DNA of 64,000 nucleotides from Cellvibrionaceae bacterium (lineage in GTDB: Bacteria; Pseudomonadota; Gammaproteobacteria; Pseudomonadales; Cellvibrionaceae): assembly GCA_025800365.1 (NCBI GenBank), contig JAOXRT010000246.1:1-64000 (forward strand), in the 5' to 3' direction. Shown here piece after piece: positions 1 through 7,156 of the stretch. Position 1 is the stretch's first letter; every line of letters begins with the position of its first letter. A model generated the notes under the pieces. It had not been told where the DNA came from and searched no databases. It saw only the letters and a list, made by a program, of their open reading frames with translations. The translations under genes and the position numbers were made by a program.

Positions 1-813
1 CAGATTGAAGAACGACATAAAACTCTTTAAAGCGTTGTCATAAATTATCCAAGCTTGATCGCCATATAAGCTTAAAATACGAAGCAATACAAAACAGGCC
101 AGCATCCCTAATCCGTATTTAAATAGTGCTTTCAAGCGATCACCAGCTATGGCCTGCTTGGCAAACCAGGGGCCAATAAGGTAACCAAAGCTGATCACGC
201 CAATCCAGGCAAGTACGGGGTAAGTCGTTTTAACTTGTAGACCGAATGCGACTTCGAATACCTCTCTATCATGCAACATGGCCCAGGGAATATACCAAAT
301 GCTGGCCGACTCGAAAGTCACGCCATCCAACAGGTTGTGACCAGCGATAATTGCACCAGTTAACAGCCCCAATACTAAACGCGGCAAATGAATCAGCCCA
401 GCCAAGGCCACCATGCTTACCCCAATGGCCCAAATCACTTGCAGGAAAAACTTCTCGGGCGGAAACTGCCCCGTCCAAGCAAAGCCAATTACCGTCAACT
501 CTAATACCATTAGGAAAAGGCCACGCTTTAGTAAAAACAGCGAAGTCTCGTGGCGAGTATGGGACTGCCCATATAGAAAAGCTGAAAGGCCTGTCAAAAA
601 CACAAAAGCTGGCGCGCATATCGCACTAAGCAAGCGGGTAAAAAATAAGCCCGTATCTACAGTCGCCACATCCATGGGATCGCCCACCTGCATATGCAAA
701 TAAACGGTTTCTCTAGCGTGATCGACCAACATAAACAGCATAACCAAGCCGCGCAGGGCATCGATGGATGCTAGACGATTAGCAGTAATTTGATTTTGGA
801 TACTGTGGCTCAC
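1..813 (-). CDS. DUF1624/HGSNAT-like membrane acyltransferase (3' end outside window)
   Basis: Reading from a GTG at 813 down to base 1 gives 271 uninterrupted residues; the stop lies outside the window. AAGGA sits 5 bases upstream of the GTG; an ATG one base upstream is followed directly by TGA and cannot be used. The N-terminus carries NRLASIDALRGLVML, then DHARE and several hydrophobic helices, the pattern of the heparan-alpha-glucosaminide N-acetyltransferase/DUF1624 family of inner-membrane acyltransferases that move acyl groups from acyl-CoA across the membrane. The acceptor is unknown. It is divergent from the TonB receptor gene, with a 311-bp gap. Confidence 0.8.
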   Translation of the reverse strand, partial: MSHSIQNQITANRLASIDALRGLVMLFMLVDHARETVYLHMQVGDPMDVATVDTGLFFTRLLSAICAPAFVFLTGLSAFLYGQSHTRHETSLFLLKRGLFLMVLELTVIGFAWTGQFPPEKFFLQVIWAIGVSMVALAGLIHLPRLVLGLLTGAIIAGHNLLDGVTFESASIWYIPWAMLHDREVFEVAFGLQVKTTYPVLAWIGVISFGYLIGPWFAKQAIAGDRLKALFKYGLGMLACFVLLRILSLYGDQAWIIYDNALKSFMSFFNL

Positions 814-1124
814 ATTGTTCCTTAATTAGCTGCGCCTGCAAGGCGCTCTCTTGCTGTATTTAATTCATCCGTCGCTATGCGAACGCTCGCAAGGCTTCTT
901 AACTAGCTTTTGGCTTAGCTACTAATGTGCTTCTAAATATATCTATCAGGTTTCTTTTCACCTCCTCTCTTCACCACTTCTATTCGGTAAGAAACAACTT
1001 AGCTAAAGACCACAAAGCGCCAATACGGGGTTAGACAAACACAAGTAATTAATGATACGTTATATCATAACGTAAACTTTAACGCTAAGCATTACGATTT
1101 GGCATTTCTTATTAGGAGCAAAAA
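814..1124. other. Divergent intergenic region upstream of TonB receptor
   Basis: This 311-bp gap lies between the divergent acyltransferase and TonB receptor genes. I see no reading frame with coding character. The only clear structure is the overlapping dyad at 1052-1073, annotated separately, and the ribosome binding site AGGAG at 1114-1118 for the receptor. Promoter hexamers could not be assigned with confidence. Confidence 0.6.
1052..1073. promoter_or_regulatory. Overlapping dyads, candidate Fur box
   Basis: Two inverted repeats interlock: ATGATA (1052-1057) with TATCAT (1063-1068), and ACGTTAT (1057-1063) with ATAACGT (1067-1073). Read as a 7-1-7 Fur site (TGATAAT N ATTATCA), 1053-1067 matches at 10 of 14 positions with the outer TGATA and TATCA halves kept. 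It lies about 50 bp before the start of a siderophore-type TonB receptor, the expected place for iron control. Fur identity is an inference; a TetR-type operator is an alternative. Confidence 0.45.
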
Positions 1125-3245
1125 GTGAACACCCCCTCTAAGCAGAAAACCCTGCTATACAGCGCCATCCTTTCATGCAGTACATTCGCCTCTCAGCAAA
1201 GTTCAGCACAATACAGTGCGGATAAAAGCCAACAGAACGCCACACAGGGGATTGAAAATGTTGTTGTCATTGGCACTCGACAAGCCTATCGAGGAGAGTT
1301 CACCGCTCTGGAAACACCCCAAGCCGAATTAACCATCGATGCCCAAGTGTTAAAAGATGCAGGCGCATTGAATCTCAACCAAGCCTTGGACCTTTCCAGT
1401 TCTGTTGCTCGCCAAAATAACTTCGGCGGCCTGTGGAACAGTTTTGCTGTACGTGGCTTTGTCGGTGATGAAAACCTGCCTAGCAATTATTTGGTGAATG
1501 GTTTCAATGCCGGACGCGGCTTTGGTGGCGCTCGTGATTTATCAGGCATTGAATCTGTCGAGGTATTGAAAGGCCCCCGCGCAGCACTGTTTGGTCGTGG
1601 CGAACCAGGTGGAACCATCAACCTAATCACCAAGCGTCCTACTTTTGAAAAACAAGGCGAGATCAAAGTTTCTGCCGGTAGCTACAATAGCTATCGCAGC
1701 GATATCGATTGGACGTCACCACTTTCGAAAGATCTTGCCATACGAATAGTTGGCTTTTATGAGGATGCTGAAAGTTTTCGAGATACCATTGAGACTAAAA
1801 AGCAGGGCTTAAGCCCGTCGATCATTTATCGTTTCAATGATGCAAGCCAAGTTGTTTATGAGCTTGAATACAGCCACCAGGAGATACCCTTTGATCGCGG
1901 TGTTATCGCCATTGACGGCAAGCTTGGGCAGATTCCTGAAAGCCGTTTCCTCGGCGAGCCTGGGGATGGTCCAATGGAAGCCGATGTGCTAGGCCATCAA
2001 ATAGAATTTCAGCACGACTTTAATGAGAACTGGAGTGCATTAATCGGCTTTAACTATCGCGATACTTCGCTGGAAGGTTTTGCTACCGAAAACGGCTTTG
2101 GAGCTCCTGATGAAAATGGCGATTTCGGGCGTTTTCGCCGCTATCGCGACTATGATGCCAGCTACCAAGTATTTCGAGCAGAGATCAGCGGAAGCCTACA
2201 GACGGGCGGCTTAGAACATCGCATCATCATGGGTGTTGATGCCGATGAATTTGAAAACGACCAATTCTTTTTGCGTATTCGCAACCGCCAATTCGATCAA
2301 TCCATTAATGTTTTTAATCCGGTCTATGGTGCCTATGATCTGCCCCAGCCCCTGCCCAATACCGATCGCGTGGAAACTCAGGAATCTTTAGGCTTTTATA
2401 TACAAGATCAGATCAGCCTAAGTGACAAATTGGATATTCGCCTAGGAGCCCGTTTTGATGATTATGAGCAAGAGTTACATAATCGTCGCTCCAACAGCCG
2501 CTCAAACTATTCAGAAACTCAAGTAAGCCCGCAATTCGGACTTGTCTATAAAGCGACTGATAGTCTCTCATTTTATGCCGCCTACGGTGAGAATTTCCGC
2601 CCACTGTCCGGCGCCACAGATGACAATAATCTAGAGCCTAACCAATCGAAATCCACCGAAGTGGGTTTAAATTTCACATTAAACGATGGAGCCCTAGAAG
2701 GCACCCTAGCAATTTTTGATGTTGAGCAATCCAACATTTCCACTGTAGATGCCGACTTCAATGCTACCGCTATCGGTGAAGCTGGCAGCCAAGGCGTGGA
2801 GTTTGACCTACATGGAAAACTTAACGACCACCTAAGCCTTTGGTTATCTTATGCCTATGTGGATGCCGAAACAGAAAACGCCTTTAACGATCCGAACTTT
2901 GGCACAGAAGTACCTGCAGGTTCTGATTTACTTAATATTCCCGAGCAACAGCTCAGTCTACGCTTTGTTCAAACAACCGAGCTGGCTGGCAAGCCCTTAA
3001 GCTTAATCGGCGGTCTGTTGTACGTAGATGAGCGCAATGGCTTCTTTAGCAAGCAAGATTTTAAATTGCCAAGCCATACCACCGTACAGGTTTCTGCCAA
3101 CTATAAAATTTCGGATGCCGTAGAACTGCGCGCTGAGATTAATAATCTGTTTGACGAAGAGTATTACAGCAACTCCTTTGCCGACGTTTGGGTTCAACCT
3201 GGTACACCACGTAATGTGCGTGTTTCCGCAGCATTCCGGTTTTAA
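1125..3245 (+). CDS. TonB-dependent siderophore-type outer membrane receptor
   Basis: A protein of 706 residues, usual length for the family, starting at GTG with AGGAG seven bases upstream. It has a signal peptide ending near SSAQ, a TonB-box-like stretch (ENVVVIGTR), a plug domain at about residues 50-165 with the typical ESVEVLKGPRAALFGRGEPGG and INLITKRP, then a beta-barrel ending in a terminal Phe (AAFRF), the outer-membrane insertion signature. The plug resembles FhuA/FpvA-type siderophore receptors, so active uptake of a ferric chelate driven by TonB is expected; the ligand is not readable. It is followed after 4 bases by an ABC ATPase gene, suggesting one transcript. Confidence 0.9.
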   Translation: MNTPSKQKTLLYSAILSCSTFASQQSSAQYSADKSQQNATQGIENVVVIGTRQAYRGEFTALETPQAELTIDAQVLKDAGALNLNQALDLSSSVARQNNFGGLWNSFAVRGFVGDENLPSNYLVNGFNAGRGFGGARDLSGIESVEVLKGPRAALFGRGEPGGTINLITKRPTFEKQGEIKVSAGSYNSYRSDIDWTSPLSKDLAIRIVGFYEDAESFRDTIETKKQGLSPSIIYRFNDASQVVYELEYSHQEIPFDRGVIAIDGKLGQIPESRFLGEPGDGPMEADVLGHQIEFQHDFNENWSALIGFNYRDTSLEGFATENGFGAPDENGDFGRFRRYRDYDASYQVFRAEISGSLQTGGLEHRIIMGVDADEFENDQFFLRIRNRQFDQSINVFNPVYGAYDLPQPLPNTDRVETQESLGFYIQDQISLSDKLDIRLGARFDDYEQELHNRRSNSRSNYSETQVSPQFGLVYKATDSLSFYAAYGENFRPLSGATDDNNLEPNQSKSTEVGLNFTLNDGALEGTLAIFDVEQSNISTVDADFNATAIGEAGSQGVEFDLHGKLNDHLSLWLSYAYVDAETENAFNDPNFGTEVPAGSDLLNIPEQQLSLRFVQTTELAGKPLSLIGGLLYVDERNGFFSKQDFKLPSHTTVQVSANYKISDAVELRAEINNLFDEEYYSNSFADVWVQPGTPRNVRVSAAFRF

Positions 3246-3249
3246 TCTT

Positions 3250-3993
3250 ATGAAATTACAAGCCAACTCACTTTATATTGAACGCTCTGGCAAACAAGTG
3301 TTACAGGGCATTAGTTTTTCAGTCGATCAAGGGCAGGTATATGCCTTGCTGGGTGGTAATGGAGCCGGTAAGTCCACTACCCTGCTTAGCTTTTTAGGCT
3401 TTCTACTACCGGCAAGCGGACAAGCTCTAATTGATGCTAAGGAGGTCGGCGCCGATATTGGTGCCGCCCGTAAAAACATTGCCTATCTGCCAGAATCCGC
3501 ATCGTTGTACGAACATTTGAACGCCCATGAGAATATCGAATACTTCTTGCAACTTGCCGGTAGTGCGGCCACTCAAGCACATATTGATGGCGCACTTGAC
3601 CAGGTTGCACTAGCCCCAGACGCTAGGTTACGAAAGCTGCGCGATTACTCAAAAGGTATGCGACAAAAAGTAGCTATCGCATTGGCCATATTGCGCGATA
3701 CCGATATTTTGCTATTGGATGAACCTACCTCGGGCCTAGATCCAAATGCCATCGACGAGTTTCACCAGTTGGTGCGACAACTTGCGGATAAGGGAAAAAC
3801 CATCTTAATGGTGACTCATGATGTTTATGGGGCTTGCCAGGTCGCTGATAAGATTGGCTTGCTACACAGCGGCTGTTTAGTTGGAGAATTTAGCGCAGAA
3901 GATGGCAATAGTATCGACACTGAAGTTGTCCACAAAGCCTTCTCTGCTAGCGCCAAATCACCATCAAAGATATCTCAAACTGAGCCGGCATAA
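3250..3993 (+). CDS. ABC transporter ATP-binding protein
   Basis: A 247-residue ABC ATPase. Walker A GGNGAGKST is at residues 35-43, the signature-like YSKGMRQK at 133-140, Walker B ILLLDE at 153-158 and the H-loop VTHD after it. It resembles the NosF/CcmA-type ATPases that partner ABC-2 family permeases. The ATG at 3250 lies 4 bases after the receptor stop and gives a normal N-terminus; a longer reading from 3151 would overlap the receptor and is rejected. No strong ribosome binding site is visible, so coupling to the receptor gene is likely. It should energise the two permeases encoded next. Confidence 0.9.
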   Translation: MKLQANSLYIERSGKQVLQGISFSVDQGQVYALLGGNGAGKSTTLLSFLGFLLPASGQALIDAKEVGADIGAARKNIAYLPESASLYEHLNAHENIEYFLQLAGSAATQAHIDGALDQVALAPDARLRKLRDYSKGMRQKVAIALAILRDTDILLLDEPTSGLDPNAIDEFHQLVRQLADKGKTILMVTHDVYGACQVADKIGLLHSGCLVGEFSAEDGNSIDTEVVHKAFSASAKSPSKISQTEPA

Positions 3994-3998
3994 ATTTT

Positions 3999-5435
3999 AT
4001 GAAGCAAATATTACTCATTGCAGCCGGTGAGTGGCGGTATTGGCTAAGGTCAAGACTCGCTCTCGGTAGTGCATTTATCTTTTTACTGCTGTTTTTTGTT
4101 ACCAGCGTGCTAAGCAGCTGGCATATCGAAGCCCAAAGCCATTCGAGAGAGCATCATCAGAGCGAAGCCGAAGACACTTTTTTGGCACAGCCTGATCGCC
4201 ACCCTCATCGCATGGTTCATTATGGGCACTACCTGTTCCGTACAGCCGCACCACTGGCCAGTTTTGACCCTGGCTTGGACATGGTAACGGGACAATCGAT
4301 ATTTCTTGAGGGGCATCGACAAAATACGGTGATGTTCGCCGAATCCGCCGCCAGTGCTGATTTCGGCGGCCTCTCTTGGTTAAGCCCCGCCCTAATCTAT
4401 CAGTTGTTCGCCCCCTTAATCATAATTTTGTTAGCTTATGGTTCTATCGCTCGCGAACGCGAAGCCGCTGTACTCGCACCATTGATGGCATTGGGAGTAA
4501 GCGGACATCAACTTATTGCGGGCAAAGCACTAGCCCTACTGTCGTTCATTTTGCTAATGCTAGTCCCACTATTGATCAGCAGCTCGCTAGCACTCAACCG
4601 CGGCGAAAGTCTTAACGCTTTATTGTTGTTGGCAGGCTTTTACTTTATCTACCTAAGCTTATGGCTGGCCCTAAGCCTGCTGGCGTCGACGGTTTTCAAA
4701 AAGCGTGCCAGCGTATTACTGACACTGTTTGGGCTTTGGTTTGGCTTAAACCTTGTTCTACCATCACTTGCCGTTAACGCTATCGGTAGCGAATCAACGG
4801 CAGCTGGGAAAATCGAAAGCGATCTCATCATGATGGCGGACCTTCGTAAGCTAGGCAACGGACACAATGCCAGCGATCCAGCCTTCACTAAGCTAAAAGC
4901 TGATTTACTTGCAGAGCATGGCGTAGACAATATAGAAGAGCTGCCGGTTAACTTTCGCGGTATTGTGGCAATGTACTCTGAAAAGAAGCTCACCAAAGTA
5001 CTTAATGATTATGCCAACAAGCGGATGATGGCCGAGCTGCAACAAGAGCAAGCTTTAGTTCGCTTCGGATGGCTTAGCCCTGCCCTTGCCATCGCGGCTG
5101 CCTCTAGAGCCATTGCCGGCACAGATCTAATTCACTACCACCTATTCCAAACACAAGCCGAAGCCGTGCGTTTTAACTTTGTACAAGGTTTAAATCGCGC
5201 ACATGCCGAAGCATTGTCTTATCAGGCCGATATTAATCGCAATAAAGATGAAGACTCCTGGAAAAAAGCCAGAGTGGATGCCAGCAACTGGCAAGTATTA
5301 GATGAATATGAGTTTCAAACAGCGGCCCTTTCAGAGCGCTACAGCAATGCTGCACAAGCGATGCGAATGCTCCTGGCCTGGCTCATATTAGCTATAGCAA
5401 TCTTATTTTGGCGAGGTGGAAGTATAAAGCCATGA
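3999..5435 (+). CDS. ABC-2 type permease, DUF3526-like, first of two
   Basis: A 478-residue membrane protein. One helix near residues 20-40 is followed by a large periplasmic loop containing the His-rich AQPDRHPHRMVHYGHY and FDPGLDMVTG, hallmarks of DUF3526 permeases (NosY-like, COG1277). Then come the cytoplasmic AREREAAVLAPLMALGVSG segment and a helix cluster, a second soluble stretch at about 265-440, and a last helix at the C-terminus. It starts 5 bases after the ATPase gene. Its stop overlaps the next gene (ATGA), so the two permeases are translationally coupled and probably form a heterodimer. The transported substrate is unknown; ABC-2 permeases mostly export. Confidence 0.85.
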   Translation: MKQILLIAAGEWRYWLRSRLALGSAFIFLLLFFVTSVLSSWHIEAQSHSREHHQSEAEDTFLAQPDRHPHRMVHYGHYLFRTAAPLASFDPGLDMVTGQSIFLEGHRQNTVMFAESAASADFGGLSWLSPALIYQLFAPLIIILLAYGSIAREREAAVLAPLMALGVSGHQLIAGKALALLSFILLMLVPLLISSSLALNRGESLNALLLLAGFYFIYLSLWLALSLLASTVFKKRASVLLTLFGLWFGLNLVLPSLAVNAIGSESTAAGKIESDLIMMADLRKLGNGHNASDPAFTKLKADLLAEHGVDNIEELPVNFRGIVAMYSEKKLTKVLNDYANKRMMAELQQEQALVRFGWLSPALAIAAASRAIAGTDLIHYHLFQTQAEAVRFNFVQGLNRAHAEALSYQADINRNKDEDSWKKARVDASNWQVLDEYEFQTAALSERYSNAAQAMRMLLAWLILAIAILFWRGGSIKP

Positions 5436-6688
5436 GTATCGTCAACGCATTACTACGTGAAACAAAATTTATCAGCAAAGACCGCAGTGTTTGCTTTTGG
5501 ATGGCTATAGTCATTAGCCTTTCTGCACTATCACTGGGCTTTGGCCTTGCCGAAGTAAACCGTCAACAGGCAACGATAGACAAACTACTTATCGTCGATC
5601 AAGAAGATCGTGCCGCACAAATAGAAAAACAGAAAGGCTGGGGCGGAGCGGCTTACTATAGCTTCCATCTAAGCTATGACGCACCATCTGATTTTGCCTT
5701 TGCAGCAATCGGCTTACGCGATGTGCAAGCTTGGAAGCATCGTATTAGGATGCTGGCTCTAGAAGGTCAAATCTACGAGCGCGATGTCGGTAACCCTAGT
5801 ATCGCGCTGGTAGGTCGATTTGATTTCGCTTTCTTTTGTGCTTTTATCGTCCCGCTGATATTAATTATATTGCTATACGATTTGCGAAGCAGCGAACGAA
5901 ATGCCGGCCGCTTTAACTTGCTAGAAGCAAGCACAGGGCAAGCCAACAATTTATGGTTGCTGCGCGCAAGCTTACGAGCTGGCGCCTTATACTTGTGTTT
6001 AATTGTTCCACTCATAGCAGCAGCTATTATTGCGGGCACATCAACTGGCACATTAATACTGGCTTGCTTATTCGTGCTTGCCTATATCCTATTCTGGACA
6101 GCCCTTTGCTTTGTTGTTTCCGCCTGGCAAAAACCCGATGCCGTACTGCTAATGACACTCCTTGGAATTTGGATCAGCACCGCCGTCATCATACCAGCAG
6201 GCGCCCGCCTTGCTATTGATAAAGCCGTAACACTACCAGCAGGATCGGATATCTTAATGCTGCAACGTGAAGCGGTTAATGACGCCTGGGATCTACCAAG
6301 AGAAGCCACCATGAACGCCTTCTTTGAAAGACACCCCGAGTGGGCAGATTACCAAGCCGTAGAGCAGTCCTTCGAATGGCAATGGTATTACGCCTTCCAA
6401 CAAGTAGGTGATCAAAAGGCCGAAGCGCTTTCCAAAGCCTACCGAGACGGCCGCCTAAAACGCGATAAGCTCGCCAGCTGGGCAGCACTACTCGCCCCAC
6501 CGGCGCTACTGGAAAGAGCACTACAAAACCTGGCCAACACCGATATTAAAGCCAGCATTCGTTATGAAGATAGCGTACGGGATTATCACGCCGAACTAAG
6601 GGCTTTTTATTATCCAAAGTTCTTTGAGAATCAGGCTTTTGATAAGGCTTCGTTGGAGGGGTTGCCTGAGTATAAGGCGGCTAAATAG
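5432..6688 (+). CDS. ABC-2 type permease, DUF3526-like, second of two
   Basis: A 418-residue permease with the same plan as its upstream partner: an N-terminal helix, a soluble loop, LILIILLYDLRSSERNAGRF before the helix cluster, then a long soluble region and no clear final helix, unlike the first permease. The ATG at 5432 overlaps the preceding stop (ATGA), which decides the start; GAGGTGG lies 11 bases upstream. It closes the receptor-ATPase-permease-permease unit and is followed by a stem-loop. Divergence between the two permeases suggests an old duplication with separate roles in a heterodimeric channel. Confidence 0.83.
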   Translation: MSIVNALLRETKFISKDRSVCFWMAIVISLSALSLGFGLAEVNRQQATIDKLLIVDQEDRAAQIEKQKGWGGAAYYSFHLSYDAPSDFAFAAIGLRDVQAWKHRIRMLALEGQIYERDVGNPSIALVGRFDFAFFCAFIVPLILIILLYDLRSSERNAGRFNLLEASTGQANNLWLLRASLRAGALYLCLIVPLIAAAIIAGTSTGTLILACLFVLAYILFWTALCFVVSAWQKPDAVLLMTLLGIWISTAVIIPAGARLAIDKAVTLPAGSDILMLQREAVNDAWDLPREATMNAFFERHPEWADYQAVEQSFEWQWYYAFQQVGDQKAEALSKAYRDGRLKRDKLASWAALLAPPALLERALQNLANTDIKASIRYEDSVRDYHAELRAFYYPKFFENQAFDKASLEGLPEYKAAK

Positions 6689-6694
6689 CAAAAC

Positions 6695-6723
6695 AGTGGC
6701 TTACTGACTTGTAGTAAGCCACT
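6695..6723 (+). terminator. Stem-loop after ABC permease operon
   Basis: Perfect 11-bp stem AGTGGCTTACT / AGTAAGCCACT with a 7-base loop, seven bases after the last permease stop. It lacks a downstream T-tract, so it may be a 3' end stabiliser or a weak terminator. Confidence 0.5.
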
Positions 6724-6774
6724 ACCGGTTATTAGGTCGTAAGAAATTCGCTATTTAGGCAGGTGCCGAGACAC

Positions 6775-6808
6775 AAAAAAACCCGCAAGCTTTCACTTGC
6801 GGGTTTTT
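6775..6808 (-). terminator. Rho-independent terminator of tRNA-Ala
   Basis: CCCGCAAG / CTTGCGGG stem with a 6-base loop, flanked by A and T runs. Read on the minus strand it follows the tRNA 3' end within 10 bases and ends in a T-tract. It could also serve plus-strand transcripts from the ABC operon. Confidence 0.85.
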
Positions 6809-6814
6809 CAGATT

Positions 6815-6890
6815 TGGTGGAGCCTAGCGGGATCGAACCGCTGACCTCAACACTGCCAGTGTTGCGCTCTCCCAGCTGAGCTAAGGCCCC
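6815..6890 (-). tRNA. tRNA-Ala (anticodon GGC)
   Basis: The 76-base minus-strand sequence folds as a full cloverleaf: acceptor GGGGCCT paired with AGGCTCC, D arm GCTC/GAGC, anticodon stem CAACA/TGTTG with loop CTGGCAG giving anticodon GGC, T arm AGCGG-TTCGATC-CCGCT, and an encoded CCA end. GGC reads the alanine codons GCC and GCU. A strong promoter lies upstream and a terminator directly downstream, so it is a single-gene transcript. A tRNA-Ala close to gltX is common in Pseudomonas relatives, although here fimV sits between them. Confidence 0.97.
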
Positions 6891-6958
6891 ATATAGGTTT
6901 CTCATCTAGGCTAATCACGCCATTCAGAGAAGGATGGCTTTCGTTGAAAGCGGGGCGC

Positions 6959-6986
6959 ATTCTATCACTGTGGCCGGTGCTGTCAA
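6959..6986 (-). promoter_or_regulatory. Sigma-70 promoter of tRNA-Ala
   Basis: On the minus strand TTGACA (6981-6986) and TAGAAT (6959-6964) are separated by 16 bases. The transcript would begin near 6951, about 60 bases ahead of the mature tRNA. Confidence 0.75.
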
Positions 6987-7065
6987 CAACAATTGGTAAG
7001 TTTTTCAAGGATTTACTTAGGCTTGGCTAGGGCCTGTTAATGGTCAATATTGCCGGCGCCAGAAA

Positions 7066-7106
7066 CTAAAAGACCCAGCCGCTATCGGCTCACTGGGTCT
7101 ATTTTT
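7066..7106 (-). terminator. Candidate terminator after fimV
   Basis: AGACCCAG (7071-7078) pairs with CTGGGTCT (7093-7100). On the minus strand the stem is followed by TTTTAG, and it lies about 55 bases after the fimV stop. T-rich flanks on both sides would let it work in both directions. Confidence 0.6.
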
Positions 7107-7156
7107 AGCGCCTATCTATGCCTTTAAGGCTGTGTCTCAGCCTTTGGCTTGGTGTA

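Noticed and set aside
269-619. Minus-strand frame of 116 codons
   Set aside because: It overlaps the GTG-started acyltransferase gene (1-813) in another frame; the acyltransferase frame shows clear family motifs.
3151-3249. Extended N-terminus for the ABC ATPase
   Set aside because: It would overlap the receptor gene by 95 bases and adds unconserved residues; ATG 3250 gives a normal ABC N-terminus.
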